From Stictocephala bisonia (Eukaryota; Arthropoda; Insecta; Hemiptera; Membracidae): DNA of 64,000 bases. This document shows positions 58,501 through 59,449 of the stretch, piece by piece. The stretch lies in NCBI GenBank assembly GCA_035578905.1, contig JAQJVL010001104.1, positions 62,001 through 126,000 of the forward strand, in the 5' to 3' direction. The translations under genes were made by a program, and so were the position numbers. The notes under the pieces are model-generated. The model was not told the DNA's origin and ran no database searches. It saw nothing but the letters and a program-made list of their open reading frames with translations. Every line of letters starts with the position of its first letter. The stretch's first letter is position 1.

Positions 58501-58661
58501 TTGAGCTGTGAGAAGTCAGGTGGGCTGGAGATCGGGAGAGGTGGAACTCTGTTACGAGCCAACTGTTGAAATTCTTCCACGATGGCATGGACATTAAGCA
58601 AATATAGTTCGGGAATCTTCACCCGAGGCAGCACTGTGCCAAACAAAGCATGTCGAATAGC
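1531..58661 (-). CDS. AGL: Glycogen debranching enzyme, 18 internal exons (partial gene)
   Basis: This cytosolic bifunctional enzyme first moves maltosyl/maltotriosyl groups (4-alpha-glucanotransferase, GH13-like) and then hydrolyses the remaining alpha-1,6 glucose, completing glycogen breakdown with phosphorylase. Eighteen exons (listed separately) join in one frame to 1131 codons; every intron is GT-AG and all phases agree. Transferase motifs [14 protein letters not shown] and LDLTHDN appear in order around codons 245-335 and carry the acidic residues expected of the GH13 site. The glucosidase half shows [32 protein letters not shown] and RGIYKD. Vertebrate AGL is about 1530 residues, so roughly 300 N-terminal and 75 C-terminal residues are outside the window, including the last catalytic segment. 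Introns range from 271 bp to 10.3 kb and are packed with transposons. I see no stop or frameshift in any exon. Family assignment is from remembered conserved motifs and is very secure; exact splice edges are inferred. Confidence 0.96.
2098..2617 (+). mobile_element. Truncated hAT-like element, 5' part
   Basis: Begins TAGGGGTGTGCGAGTAG and stays closely similar to 13656-14180 for about 520 bp (same fgagtatcgagtatttacaga-like block, fungible small indels), then breaks off where the Helitron remnant begins at about 2608. No matching right terminus is nearby, so it is a 5' fragment. Confidence 0.75.
2608..3262 (-). pseudogene. Helitron helicase C-terminal remnant
   Basis: Reading the minus strand from 3262, fragments in shifting frames recall the Helitron PIF1-type helicase: a [17 protein letters not shown] stretch, [27 protein letters not shown], then [20 protein letters not shown] and [19 protein letters not shown]. 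Helitron helicases have LCNGT-L-V and FIPRI-LIPSD-PF-KR-Q in this order. Stops and frameshifts make it dead. Helitrons move by rolling-circle replication; no Rep domain or terminus is visible here. Confidence 0.85.
3263..4613. other. AGL intron: exon-like open frame and short direct repeats
   Basis: Minus-strand 3872-3750 has an open frame ([20 protein letters not shown] and on) preceded by a tcaag acceptor-like site and followed by gtacgg; I do not recognise it. At about 4200-4265 and 4395-4455 there are two diverged copies of a block containing gaaggtactgt. No other signal. Confidence 0.35.
4614..4822 (-). CDS. AGL: AGL exon q
   Basis: Two acceptors are possible. Phase favours atttgcag before GTAGCC over tttaacag farther upstream. 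Encodes [37 protein letters not shown] and [13 protein letters not shown]. Donor gttagt, phase 0 out. Confidence 0.96.
4985..6660 (-). pseudogene. Decayed non-LTR retrotransposon (RT C-terminal half), split by a MITE
   Basis: On the minus strand, 6600-6430 encodes [20 protein letters not shown], the reverse transcriptase A/FADD motif region. After the MITE, 5745-5350 continues [17 protein letters not shown], then [17 protein letters not shown] and [12 protein letters not shown], the usual post-RT YGSE-W-L / R--LR-I-GP tail. 5280-4990 carries the degraded C-terminus ([20 protein letters not shown]). Multiple stops; non-functional. An RTE- or Jockey-type element is likely but the clade cannot be fixed. 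Confidence 0.82.
5749..6421. mobile_element. pogo/Tigger-like MITE, 673 bp
   Basis: Terminal inverted repeats CAGTCGAACTTTGATAACTC and (reverse complement of the right end) CAGTCAAACTTTGATAATTT, flanked on both sides by TA as in Tc1/mariner/pogo insertions. No coding capacity. It sits inside the reverse transcriptase relic and so post-dates it. Confidence 0.88.
6661..8187. other. AGL intron, no gene recognised
   Basis: AT-rich. The only clear structure is the (TA)n microsatellite at 7528-7567. A GC-richer patch near 7790-7960 may be an old repeat but I cannot name it. Confidence 0.6.
7528..7567. repeat. (TA)n microsatellite
   Basis: An uninterrupted alternating AT run of nearly 40 bases. 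Confidence 0.97.
8188..8403 (-). CDS. AGL: AGL exon p
   Basis: Acceptor ttgccag, donor gtatgt, phase 1 at both ends. Encodes [37 protein letters not shown] and [18 protein letters not shown], one of the most conserved parts of the glucosidase domain. Confidence 0.97.
8707..8890 (-). repeat. SINE fragment, 3' half
   Basis: Same body as the SINE at 34108-34412: the reversed A-rich tail (tttttatttattc), then aagacgcctatcgtcaagat, the gagtgtaatgag block and cttagaaagtgtcattaat. The tRNA-like head is missing. Confidence 0.75.
9293..9306. repeat. 14-bp target-site duplication, left copy
   Basis: AGAATTAAAGATAA here is repeated exactly at 10795-10808, bracketing the Penelope-like element. Confidence 0.85.
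9307..10794 (+). mobile_element. Penelope-like element with inverted partial copy
   Basis: A 1488-bp insertion bracketed by a 14-bp duplication. Left arm 9307-9825 is the inverted complement of 10295-10758; between them lies unique plus-strand coding sequence. The right end carries about 36 bp beyond the paired arm (ctaattcctggcctagtgcc...). Penelope elements are known for terminal repeats in mixed orientation with a short extension at one end, and this copy shows that layout. Related right ends occur at 17431-17652 and 26640-26820. Confidence 0.85.
9830..10420 (+). pseudogene. Penelope-like protein fragment with GIY-YIG nuclease
   Basis: An open plus-strand frame encodes the C-terminal part of a Penelope-like reverse transcriptase/endonuclease: [20 protein letters not shown] (the linker after RT), a Cys-rich stretch ([10 protein letters not shown]), then [20 protein letters not shown] followed by [19 protein letters not shown]. 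The Y-IG...R-N-H spacing is that of the GIY-YIG domain used for target cleavage. The RT catalytic core is absent, so the copy is 5'-truncated and cannot move by itself. The inverted left arm encodes a second copy of the [15 protein letters not shown] part on the minus strand (9906-9700). The reading frame stops at 10418 near the expected end. Confidence 0.85.
10795..10808. repeat. 14-bp target-site duplication, right copy
   Basis: Exact match of 9293-9306. Confidence 0.85.
10809..11389. other. AGL intron, nothing recognised
   Basis: AT-rich sequence without repeats or coding signal that I can support. Confidence 0.6.
11390..11705 (-). pseudogene. mariner transposase relic
   Basis: Minus-strand reading gives [11 protein letters not shown], a stop, then [20 protein letters not shown] followed by NQIVT. 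Mariner transposases have [18 protein letters not shown], then [22 protein letters not shown] at this point. The catalytic GDETW is changed to VTD. Strong decay; no terminal repeats seen. It is a different, older copy from the mariner at 49378. Confidence 0.75.
11706..12323. other. AGL intron, nothing recognised
   Basis: No feature supported. The N-terminal part of the adjacent mariner relic may extend here but is not readable. Confidence 0.5.
12324..12471 (-). CDS. AGL: AGL exon o
   Basis: Acceptor ttgaacag, donor gttggt (weak), phase 0 in and 1 out. Encodes [31 protein letters not shown] and [12 protein letters not shown], matching LFEVIQEAM and FRERNAGPQID of relatives. The frame is open on the minus strand with no Met, so a start-codon ORF scan would miss it. 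Confidence 0.95.
12472..13353. other. AGL intron, nothing recognised
   Basis: AT-rich sequence with no motif, repeat or coding signal I can support. Confidence 0.6.
13648..13655. repeat. 8-bp target duplication GTGGTGAA, left copy
   Basis: Identical octamer recurs at 15992-15999, exactly outside the hAT-like ends. Confidence 0.9.
13656..15991 (+). mobile_element. hAT-like non-autonomous element, 2336 bp
   Basis: Ends TAGGAGTGTGCGAGTA and TAGAGATGTGCGAGTA (right end reversed), flanked by a perfect 8-bp duplication GTGGTGAA, the hAT signature. The first 520 bp match the truncated copy at 2098. Inside I see no transposase; the longest open frames (about 61-75 codons) show no hAT dimerisation motif. 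Several inverted GAGTAG/CTACTC subterminal motifs lie near both ends. Confidence 0.9.
15992..15999. repeat. 8-bp target duplication GTGGTGAA, right copy
   Basis: Matches 13648-13655. Confidence 0.9.
16242..16373 (+). pseudogene. pogo/Tigger transposase N-terminal fragment
   Basis: The frame [20 protein letters not shown] followed by ENAASHKL resembles the CENP-B/pogo DNA-binding start (K--LTI--KL-II--IE-G-S---L). It ends at a stop after 44 codons. The rest of the transposase is missing. Confidence 0.65.
16778..16994 (-). CDS. AGL: AGL exon n
   Basis: Acceptor gttcttaag, donor gtaagt, phase 2 in and 0 out. Encodes [30 protein letters not shown] and the tail [20 protein letters not shown], all diagnostic for the glucosidase domain. 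Confidence 0.97.
16995..17430. other. AGL intron, nothing recognised
   Basis: AT-rich; no feature supported. Confidence 0.6.
17431..17652 (+). mobile_element. Penelope-type foldback remnant
   Basis: Left arm gtaaacagacatag...ctgtgccac...cctcagg pairs with right arm cctgagg...gtggcacag...ctgtgtctgtttac. The right side then runs tactactctggtgta...gccctttaacctgaacc, closely matching the 3' end of the Penelope-like element at 10690-10790. The centre contains CTGAGGA, a GTGCC/GGCAC stem and AGAAC, similar to a hammerhead core. Confidence 0.75.
17653..18240. other. AGL intron, nothing recognised
   Basis: AT-rich with an A-run near 17838. No feature supported. Confidence 0.6.
18245..18320 (-). repeat. 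Penelope-type 3' motif with hammerhead-like core
   Basis: On the minus strand: ctTTGAAAATG, a GTTG...CAAC stem, then CGAAACATGTCAGC and TTAATAAAGTG. The order (TGA-N-A, short hairpin, GAAA) matches the motif seen in the foldback elements at 48331 and 60994. No inverted partner here. Confidence 0.5.
18619..18721 (-). CDS. AGL: AGL exon m, glucosidase GRDTF motif
   Basis: Acceptor atgtgcag, donor gtgagt, phase 1 in and 2 out. Encodes [20 protein letters not shown] and [12 protein letters not shown]. The Asp in WGRDTF is a conserved acidic residue of the amylo-1,6-glucosidase site. Only 271 bp separate it from exon l, the shortest intron here. Confidence 0.97.
18993..19171 (-). CDS. AGL: AGL exon l
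   Basis: Acceptor ttgtctag, donor gtaaat, phase 2 in and 1 out. Encodes [18 protein letters not shown], a proline-rich variable stretch, then [10 protein letters not shown], matching FVQNGSTFVKHLSLGSVQ and CCVSLAAG. Confidence 0.95.
19172..20420. other. AGL intron, nothing recognised
   Basis: About 1.2 kb of AT-rich intron without repeats, ORFs or motifs I can support. Confidence 0.6.
20500..20580. repeat. Degenerate units of the G-rich minisatellite (C-rich strand)
   Basis: acatatagtggtattgatcc, cacatacacatacagtggtg and acccatacccacccatg match the consensus unit tacagtggtattgacccacc of the arrays at 21443-22955, with substitutions. Confidence 0.7.
20580..20900 (+). pseudogene. LINE ORF1 fragment
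   Basis: Frames on the plus strand read VEYLRLGQ, then [24 protein letters not shown] across a frameshift, an A17 run, and [20 protein letters not shown] followed by [22 protein letters not shown]1/L2-type LINE ORF1 proteins end with I-EDLT--R--LL--A----- ---W--DG---. The ORF2 of such an element starts at 23368, so both may belong to one LINE separated by the minisatellite. Confidence 0.65.
21004..21442. other. AT-rich stretch, nothing recognised
   Basis: Two copies of a short block (attgttttatatttagcac / tttgtttctctggatgtcttaaaaat) about 110 bp apart, probably an old local duplication. No coding signal. Confidence 0.5.
21443..22665. repeat. G-rich minisatellite with strand switches
   Basis: Tandem units of about 36 bp (32-40, varying by GGGT steps): gtgtatgggtgggtgggtgg, then gt/gccattaccactgtac. 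G-rich on the plus strand at 21443-21757, C-rich at 21757-21968, G-rich again at 21968-22195 and 22283-22575. A non-repeat spacer at 22196-22282 contains the palindrome TGACGTCA (22271-22278). Degenerate units reach 22665. Open frames through the array on both strands are by-products of the unit lacking stops and are not genes. Confidence 0.93.
22838..22955. repeat. Minisatellite, C-rich orientation
   Basis: Three and a half units of cacgtacagtggtattgacc plus acccgcccacccata, the reverse complement of the arrays at 22283-22575. Confidence 0.92.
23368..26627 (+). pseudogene. CR1/L2-like LINE ORF2 (endonuclease + RT), decayed
   Basis: An apurinic-type endonuclease appears in pieces: [53 protein letters not shown]. 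Frameshifts occur at the A-run near 23605 and near 23940. RT follows at 24990-25640: [51 protein letters not shown], and CADDLQIYY in place of the usual YADD. The C-terminus [16 protein letters not shown] and LWNSLSDNL is at 26160-26280. The 3' end is aataaaggcatttt followed by attcattcat, the short (ATTC)n tail typical of L2/CR1-type LINEs. Stops and shifts show it is inactive. Confidence 0.88.
26636..26820 (+). repeat. Penelope-type 3' end remnant
   Basis: Contains CCTGAGAAGGTTGC near 26668 and ends aattcctggtcaaatgcccc, similar to aattcctggcctagtgccct at the Penelope-like right end (10763). Much diverged. Confidence 0.5.
26856..27123 (-). CDS. AGL: AGL exon k
   Basis: Acceptor cattgtag, donor gtaata, phase 1 in and 2 out. 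Encodes [30 protein letters not shown] and [14 protein letters not shown], a hallmark stretch between the transferase and glucosidase halves. The next intron (7.7 kb) holds the minisatellite and CR1-like LINE. Confidence 0.97.
27124..27842. other. AGL intron, nothing recognised
   Basis: No repeat or coding signal I can support. Confidence 0.6.
27843..28532. mobile_element. pogo/Tigger-like MITE, 690 bp
   Basis: Left end CAGTAGAACCTCGCTTAACC; right end reversed CATTAGAGCCTCGTTTTCTG; TA on both sides (27841-27842, 28533-28534). CAGTAGAACCTCG-type ends are common in pogo/Tigger elements. No transposase. Confidence 0.8.
28888..29069 (-). CDS. AGL: AGL exon j
   Basis: Acceptor gctatag, donor gtaagt, phase 2 in and 1 out. 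Encodes [36 protein letters not shown] and [16 protein letters not shown], matching LTLAELNQILYRCE and YDIPNW...YAGLQG of vertebrate AGL. Confidence 0.95.
29070..30045. other. AGL intron, nothing recognised
   Basis: AT-rich with a T-run near 29786. No feature supported. Confidence 0.6.
30046..30480 (+). pseudogene. Non-LTR retrotransposon C-terminal remnant
   Basis: Plus-strand fragments read [33 protein letters not shown] followed by LMGHV, and [20 protein letters not shown]. The post-RT tail of many insect LINEs has YGSE-W, ---LY-D-D----IK--RLRW-GHV and RP-GRPR-RW-D-----L in this order. Stops and shifts present. Confidence 0.78.
30664..30796 (-). other. Exon-like open frame, unassigned
   Basis: Minus-strand frame ([20 protein letters not shown] then [17 protein letters not shown]) is preceded by a tttgtacag acceptor-like site and followed by gtgaga. 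Its phases do not fit between AGL exons i and j, which join perfectly without it. I recognise no family. It could be part of the adjacent Harbinger element or chance. Confidence 0.3.
30975..31600 (-). pseudogene. PIF/Harbinger (HARBI1-like) transposase relic
   Basis: Minus strand from 31590: [20 protein letters not shown], then [39 protein letters not shown] and [24 protein letters not shown]1-type DDE_Tnp_4 nucleases have the F-R-----V--L---L, L-YLG----Q, H-DEY-NRKG and SVD--WPGSVHD-RIW blocks in the same order. At least three frame changes and several stops. Terminal repeats were not found. Confidence 0.85.
31899..32099 (-). CDS. AGL: AGL exon i (linker)
   Basis: Acceptor ttctttcag, donor gtatgt, phase 2 in and 2 out. 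Less conserved linker sequence ([16 protein letters not shown]) ending [13 protein letters not shown], which aligns with FENLSPGSVIIFRV in relatives. A gt eight bases upstream (gttaag) is also possible, but the phase of exon j supports 31899. Confidence 0.87.
32150..32275 (-). repeat. SINE fragment
   Basis: ttaagacgctgatcgtagag followed by gaatgagtgtgatgagtgaa and gtagtcattcctact matches the body of the SINE at 34108-34412 with about a fifth of positions changed. Confidence 0.65.
32352..32687. repeat. 56-bp satellite-like repeat, six identical copies
   Basis: Unit begins atgcatacaaaaatgaagat and ends ttattattaactcta. Starts at 32352, 32408, 32464, 32520, 32576 and 32632; all six copies appear identical. 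Lies in the intron between AGL exons h and i. Confidence 0.98.
32952..33610 (-). mobile_element. Helitron 3' end with helicase C-terminus
   Basis: Minus strand 33172-33060 reads [20 protein letters not shown] followed by [17 protein letters not shown] and stops; [13 protein letters not shown] is the last conserved block of Helitron helicase. About 100 bp beyond, the sequence ends ...ccgggttCAGCTAG followed by T, matching the Helitron 3' CTRR end inserted before T. 33490-33610 (catcaaacttcacagaaacc, gttggatggtttggcagcgc) resembles repeat ends widespread in arthropods. Confidence 0.82.
33640..34107. other. AGL intron, nothing recognised
   Basis: AT-rich; no feature supported. Confidence 0.6.
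34108..34412 (-). mobile_element. tRNA-derived SINE
   Basis: Minus strand starts near GTCGGTAGCGTAGTTGGTTC: box A TAGCGTAGTTGG (34396-34385) and box B AGTTCGATCC (34352-34343), the internal RNA polymerase III promoter spacing of a tRNA. A unique body follows (ctgttcatttgtaattgggc; cttgacgatcggcgtctta), then an AAAT-rich tail (34143-34108). Fragments of the same body occur at 20-145, 8707-8890 and 32150-32275, all in the same orientation. Confidence 0.85.
34510..34700 (-). CDS. AGL: AGL exon h
   Basis: Acceptor gctgtag, donor gtgaga, phase 0 in and 2 out. Encodes [17 protein letters not shown] and VVLVAFTAF, ending VILEAAFSH; relatives have VYVDQV-ED-VAVTRHSP and EVVLEA here. Confidence 0.95.
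35025..35232. repeat. Foldback hairpin, Penelope-type
   Basis: Arms acaaattcattacaatataa...ggtgaaccacgc...ccttagaccag (35030-35115) and ctggtctgagg...gcgtggttcac...cttatattgtaataaattt (35127-35220) are near-perfect complements. The right arm has TCTGAGGAAGATGAG...CACTGAAATCGAT, with CTGAGGA and GAAA in hammerhead order. Confidence 0.85.
35233..36148. other. AGL intron with a LINE 3' scrap
   Basis: 35900-36010 (gatttctcatctaatgttgt ... ctcaaattattagctgtttt ... agcgctagcgt-like) resembles 44700-44790, so it is probably a fragment of the same LINE on the minus strand. The rest is featureless. Confidence 0.45.
36149..36283 (-). CDS. AGL: AGL exon g
   Basis: Short 45-codon exon, phase 0 at both ends, acceptor tgtttag, donor gtgaac. 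Encodes [20 protein letters not shown] then [19 protein letters not shown], matching the segment after LVPHQ in vertebrate AGL. It was found from the flanking phases and conservation. Confidence 0.93.
36390..36654. mobile_element. TTAA-flanked piggyBac-like MITE A
   Basis: Left TTAACATGTTCAGTGCGG, right (reversed) TTAACACATTGACTGCGG, both starting with the TTAA target typical of piggyBac insertions. A palindromic core CCCGCGGG lies at 36416-36423. No transposase. Confidence 0.7.
36655..38078. other. AGL intron, nothing recognised
   Basis: About 1.4 kb of AT-rich sequence. Short open frames near 37171-37371 show no motif. Confidence 0.55.
38079..38806. mobile_element. TTAA-flanked piggyBac-like MITE B
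   Basis: Right end (reversed) TTAACACGTTGACTGCCATG; left CTAACACATTGACTG with the TTAA altered to CTAA. Five copies of a palindrome-based motif, best GGGCCACCGGTGGCCC at 38770-38785, others near 38168, 38212, 38547 and 38727. The 76-codon open frame at 38590 spans these repeats and is not a gene I would call. Confidence 0.75.
38931..39196 (-). CDS. AGL: AGL exon f, third transferase acidic motif
   Basis: The acceptor could be atccag or the AG two bases later. The phase-1 donor of exon e requires the first (start 39196), giving R-E-A-M-S-A-W. Encodes [27 protein letters not shown] and [19 protein letters not shown]. Donor gtaatt, phase 0 out. Confidence 0.95.
40087..41013 (+). mobile_element. 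Nested hAT-like element, 927 bp
   Basis: Perfect 8-bp duplication TATTGAGT at 40079-40086 and 41014-41021. Ends TAGGGATGG and (reversed) TAGCGATTGG. The subterminal regions carry many CAGTGAC/GTCACTG motifs in both orientations. Non-coding. Confidence 0.85.
41560..41670. repeat. Palindromic AACCTGTTA motif cluster
   Basis: taacctgttaaatctataac followed by aggtta forms a perfect inverted repeat inside the outer hAT-like element. Single copies of aacctgtta recur at 41080-41150. Possibly subterminal transposase-binding repeats. Confidence 0.4.
42611..42820. repeat. 106-bp tandem duplication
   Basis: caagcatttagctatattgt starts at 42611 and caagcgtttagctatattgt at 42717; the two copies differ at a handful of positions. 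Confidence 0.88.
42821..43283. other. AGL intron, nothing recognised
   Basis: AT-rich; no feature supported. Confidence 0.6.
43284..43407 (-). CDS. AGL: AGL exon e, transferase acid/base motif
   Basis: Acceptor gttacag, donor gtttgt (a weaker site), phase 0 in and 1 out. Encodes [20 protein letters not shown] and [12 protein letters not shown]. The Glu of AELF is the expected general acid/base. Confidence 0.96.
43408..44302. other. AGL intron, nothing recognised
   Basis: AT-rich; no feature supported. Confidence 0.6.
44303..44342. repeat. (ATAGACA)n microsatellite, LINE tail
   Basis: Five to six perfect heptamers directly after the LINE polyadenylation-like signal on the minus strand. Confidence 0.95.
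44303..44720 (-). pseudogene. LINE 3' end with 7-bp repeat tail
   Basis: Minus strand 44714-44400 is open and reads [62 protein letters not shown]1/Jockey-type ORF2 proteins end with H-Y-TR, P-HR---F---P-Y-G-KL-N-LP-----  and FK--LK-WL----FY---E. It is followed by aataaagtctattg and a (TCTATTG)n tail at 44342-44303. Only the last 100 or so codons remain, as expected for a 5'-truncated copy. Confidence 0.85.
45025..45154 (-). CDS. AGL: AGL exon d, transferase nucleophile motif
   Basis: Acceptor taaaag, donor gtaggc, phase 2 in and 0 out. Contains [15 protein letters not shown] and [16 protein letters not shown]; the Asp of RLDNCH is the expected catalytic nucleophile of the transferase site. 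Confidence 0.97.
45155..45935. other. AGL intron, nothing recognised
   Basis: AT-rich. A 63-codon plus-strand frame at 45358 shows no motif. Confidence 0.6.
45936..46118 (-). CDS. AGL: AGL exon c
   Basis: Acceptor tttttcag, donor gtatgt, phase 2 in and 2 out. Encodes [17 protein letters not shown] and VYLRRELI-like [18 protein letters not shown], strongly conserved in the debranching enzyme 4-alpha-glucanotransferase domain. Confidence 0.96.
46119..47194. other. AGL intron, nothing recognised
   Basis: AT-rich; several short overlapping frames near 46709-47029 without motifs. Confidence 0.55.
47195..47690 (+). pseudogene. LINE RT C-terminal remnant
   Basis: Plus strand reads [19 protein letters not shown], then after a shift [20 protein letters not shown] and [23 protein letters not shown]. 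This is the Y-LV-S-I-YGI--WG, L--L-LP-LY--E-L-F, FN-LP--I- and F-K-LK-WL series found after the RT domain of CR1/Jockey-type LINEs. Confidence 0.8.
47691..48330. other. AGL intron, nothing recognised
   Basis: AT-rich; no feature supported. Confidence 0.6.
48331..48528. repeat. Foldback hairpin with hammerhead-like cores
   Basis: Arms aataaagttataatataaaa...caccaaccggtttcggcaat...ccatcttc and gatggcataattgccgaaat...cggtgaagatttaataaaat...ataactttatt are complements. Each arm, read toward its end, gives TGAAGATGGCA-loop-TGCCGAAA: a TGANGA box, a GGCA/TGCC stem and GAAA. Confidence 0.88.
48529..49375. other. AGL intron, nothing recognised
   Basis: AT-rich; no feature supported. Confidence 0.6.
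49529..49993 (+). pseudogene. mariner transposase, N-terminal half
   Basis: Frame from ATG 49529 ([17 protein letters not shown]; an upstream MK start at 49523 is also possible) carries the paired helix-turn-helix region: [48 protein letters not shown], then [20 protein letters not shown] and the linker [14 protein letters not shown]. The WVPHxL-type linker motif is WVPKNF. The frame runs into the LINE at 49994 inside the sequence Y-D-Q-D-G-H. Confidence 0.93.
49988..49993. repeat. 6-bp LINE target duplication GGTCAT, left copy
   Basis: GGTCAT recurs at 55245-55250 directly after the LINE poly(A). Joining the two keeps the mariner frame. Confidence 0.85.
50519..51505 (+). CDS. LINE ORF1 protein (gag-like), 328 aa
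   Basis: Intact ORF1 product, expected to bind element RNA and form the particle with ORF2. Starts ATG 50519 ([20 protein letters not shown]). Residues 40-130 are highly charged, with Lys/Arg/Glu runs ([38 protein letters not shown]) likely helical and possibly nuclear-localising. Residues about 165-325 form a conserved-looking globular part ([49 protein letters not shown]). I see no CCHC zinc knuckle, which many I/LOA ORF1 proteins have. The stop TAG (51503-51505) directly abuts the ORF2 ATG, pointing to termination-reinitiation. The upstream in-frame region has no closer start. Confidence 0.88.
   Translation: MDDEQTKKSHMLQVGGVDVNPEDLPIEKMRVSDIVTMEEEALLISDEEKVNSEEKPAPKKRLSRSELRKKRIEEALARGEPILSRSERKKVWEEKNRERGNAPGSSGQTTSGVGVKRLHSQLTPESRGNPDKRRKGHDETPSCARGAETYAEKISVEKIAVVRQDHPATKLTEDEAKCLKRELGKRAMKSKDVRMSSCHVEGGALVVGCTNSTTKEWLEKQVLELNPFQGIQLKTGPARTLVKMVTVTTFVPKTVEVDDTKELLEALKNQSDLDTDHWTIVGGNTNPNGQFLVFHIDEDSLVKLKALAMRPFVGCERITFKLQGKGPQ
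51506..55135 (+). CDS. LINE ORF2 polyprotein: endonuclease, RT, RNase H, 1209 aa
   Basis: Intact enzyme for target-primed reverse transcription. Residues 1-235: apurinic-type endonuclease ([48 protein letters not shown]). Residues about 445-745: reverse transcriptase ([76 protein letters not shown] at 668-671, [13 protein letters not shown]). Residues about 930-1055: RNase H ([48 protein letters not shown]) with its acidic residues present. Residues about 1149-1166: CCHC finger ([18 protein letters not shown]). No stop or shift. The start is the ATG touching the ORF1 stop. Functional competence is inferred from intactness, not shown. Confidence 0.94.
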   Translation: MTAVLQINLHHSRAATATLCQKILADNIGVVFIQEPWTVGSRVMGMSTARGKLIYDIGSNNPRACIYVSNSIKSLKISQLCSRDTAVTEVQLQAGNGNITMTLASAYLPYDAPEPPPTTEMRRIVEECISNNRHLVMGCDANSHHMAWGSSDVNNRGECLLNFIAESNLVIINQGRKPTFMQRRGVGVREEVLDITLASCYAATKVINWRVLDDPSASDHNYISFKVSSYSIDETYRNPRRTDWEKFQLELENNLGQTELIQGQGTDMMANSTRNAVMEAYHKACPETRKSSRKQACWWSQGLEIRRKNIRRMYNVSKRTGNWDRYSAALTEYNKEIRKAKRNSWREFCQSIDRVPDCAKLHKILAKSPNNVAGTILKEDGTHTNSPEETLQVLLSTHFPGSFQPNVTVEEEVRREPRGRATREDWDCAKAVITYQGVKWALNSFQPFKSPGTDGIFPALLSADLVIPHLLRLFRLSLATGVIPASWRTSRVIFIPKPGKESYDVAKSYRPISLTSFFTKTMEKVLDRHIRNTILVNRPLHRNQHAYQMGKSCETALHCLVSRIEQAIAQKEIALAVFLDIEGAFDNTSTGSIVSKLVSRNTESTIVRWINNMLSSRRAEASLCGVTREVKTQRGCPQGGVLSPSLWNIVVDDLLCTLNNQGMYAQGYADDIVIIVRGKYINTCAELMQRALTIVEGWCEDEGLSVNPLKTFMVPFTNKRSLEVIRPMLCGDRIQVSKEFKYLGIKLDDKLTWNRHLDYITKRSQTTLMMVRRAVGCTWGLRPEMSNWLYTRVIRPMLVYGSIVWWPKVQQSTAAAILSRVQRVACLSTLGAFRGTSTAAMEVVLNLPPLDLFVKGEARTAAYRMQCSGNWRYHPDSKHSRIIEVLKLDILDMVPDRMVKTTDLEKPYHVNIGGRDVWKEGEPNYMYNALTWYTDGSKTRKGTGAGVFGIRPRVSESISLGKFATVFQAEVTALAECARINVNRGYKGKVIYINSDSKAALMALAKQAYSSRTVWECHKAIKALAESNKVCLNWVPGHSGIKGNEEADRCANVGADCILFGPEPACCIAYSQARESVSQWVAGEQQRHWENTDGNIQAKRILRGSSKSLSVEALRLNRKELRRVVGFITGHWLFRSHLRRIGVMVDTTLCRKCGEEEETAHHIIFECPALMRHRLNSFGPQLCVDEGGQQENTVSKILRFSRGLGFDTV
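55216..55244 (+). other. LINE A-rich tail
   Basis: aaaaaaataaaaaaaa... about 29 bases, then the duplicated GGTCAT. Marks the 3' end created by target-primed reverse transcription. Confidence 0.92.
55245..55250. repeat. 6-bp LINE target duplication GGTCAT, right copy
   Basis: Matches 49988-49993. Confidence 0.85.
55251..55860 (+). pseudogene. mariner transposase, catalytic half
   Basis: Continues the interrupted frame: SYLN, an in-frame [39 protein letters not shown], an in-frame TAA near 55486, then [20 protein letters not shown] and [15 protein letters not shown], and a frameshift after 55715 before [10 protein letters not shown]. Mariner has DD34D; the first Asp (GDETW) and last Asp (PSDFHLF) are present, but the second, normally HDNARPH, reads HENARPH. 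Stops, the frameshift and the changed residue make it inactive regardless of the LINE. Confidence 0.9.
55962..56465. other. AGL intron, nothing recognised
   Basis: AT-rich; no feature supported. Confidence 0.6.
56466..56678 (-). CDS. AGL: AGL exon b
   Basis: Acceptor gattcag, donor gtatgt, phase 2 in and 2 out. Encodes a charged helix ([19 protein letters not shown]), then [11 protein letters not shown] and KEPLVPR, matching the relatives' VTRK-PLVTRYF approach to the transferase domain. The following intron is 10.3 kb and holds the mariner/LINE composite. Confidence 0.93.
56679..57888. other. AGL intron, nothing recognised
   Basis: About 1.2 kb AT-rich sequence; no feature supported. Confidence 0.6.
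57889..58096. repeat. Foldback hairpin, Penelope-type
   Basis: Arms aattttatttgtattattac...cctcttgatcctgcagggtt...ttctggaatcaga (57889-57970) and tctgattccagaa...aaccctgcaggatcaagagg...gtaataatgcaaataaaatt (58018-58096) pair. The loop holds CACTGAGGATGCCACACTAG followed by TGGCAAAATGCGC: a CTGANGA box and a perfect TGCCAC/GTGGCA stem, though the GAAA position reads AAAA. Confidence 0.85.
58420..58661 (-). CDS. AGL: AGL exon a (codons 1-81 of the visible frame)
   Basis: Acceptor follows a ctttcag; the frame opens A-I-R-H-A-L-F-G and contains [18 protein letters not shown], which matches the segment just before the transferase core in relatives (EYRRFGCTVDMNIAL). Donor gtaata. Phase 0 in, phase 2 out. 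This is the most 5' exon visible; no earlier exon was found up to 64000. Confidence 0.92.
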
Positions 58662-59449
58662 CTGAAAGTATATTTTTACTTATAAATGAGTACTTATGAA
58701 GGACACTTACATGAAAGACATTGAAAAACCTCTTATAGTCATGTACAAGTGACAAACATTTTATAGTTACTTCTCTTCAAATAAAATACAATATAGTAAT
58801 TTATATGAACTGCGCTGTGTAATGCACATAACACTGTTCACACGTACACATCATTTTTGTTGTTCCAGCTTAATACTTTCTATCATCAACTCCACTAGAC
58901 TGTCGAGTTATCCGCAGTTAAGTTAGTGGGGGCTAGTTTCTTAGGTTCTACAGATGGCCAAACCTAACCGAGCGTGCGGTTACTAACAGTTTTCATGATG
59001 TATAACCATTTCGTTTTTGTTACCAAAAACTAATAAATATTTTACATATTCCCAAAAAAATATCACATTTTCATTTATTATTTAATAATATTATTATGTT
59101 AGGATCATACAGATGTTACAGAAGATAACAATTTCCATGTATTTTTTAAATGTTAATAGCATATGTAAAATTGTTTATGTTATTAAGATTATTTAATAAA
59201 TAAAAAACATATTAAAAAACACTATTTAAAAGTTAATATTAGTAAACAGTCGATAATGTTTATTAGAAATGTCTAATAGGCCTAATTAACAGAAATAACT
59301 TGCCAAACAGACAATTCAGAAACAGTAGTTGCAATGAATTGAAAAAACAGGTTATATTTACAAGTTTAAATAATAGAAATTGATTAGTTACCAGTACATT
59401 TCTATTACACCGATATCTAATATTTTCTCATTTTTAATCAATAGTTTAT
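58662..59449. other. AGL intron, nothing recognised
   Basis: AT-rich. No earlier AGL exon could be found here. Confidence 0.6.
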
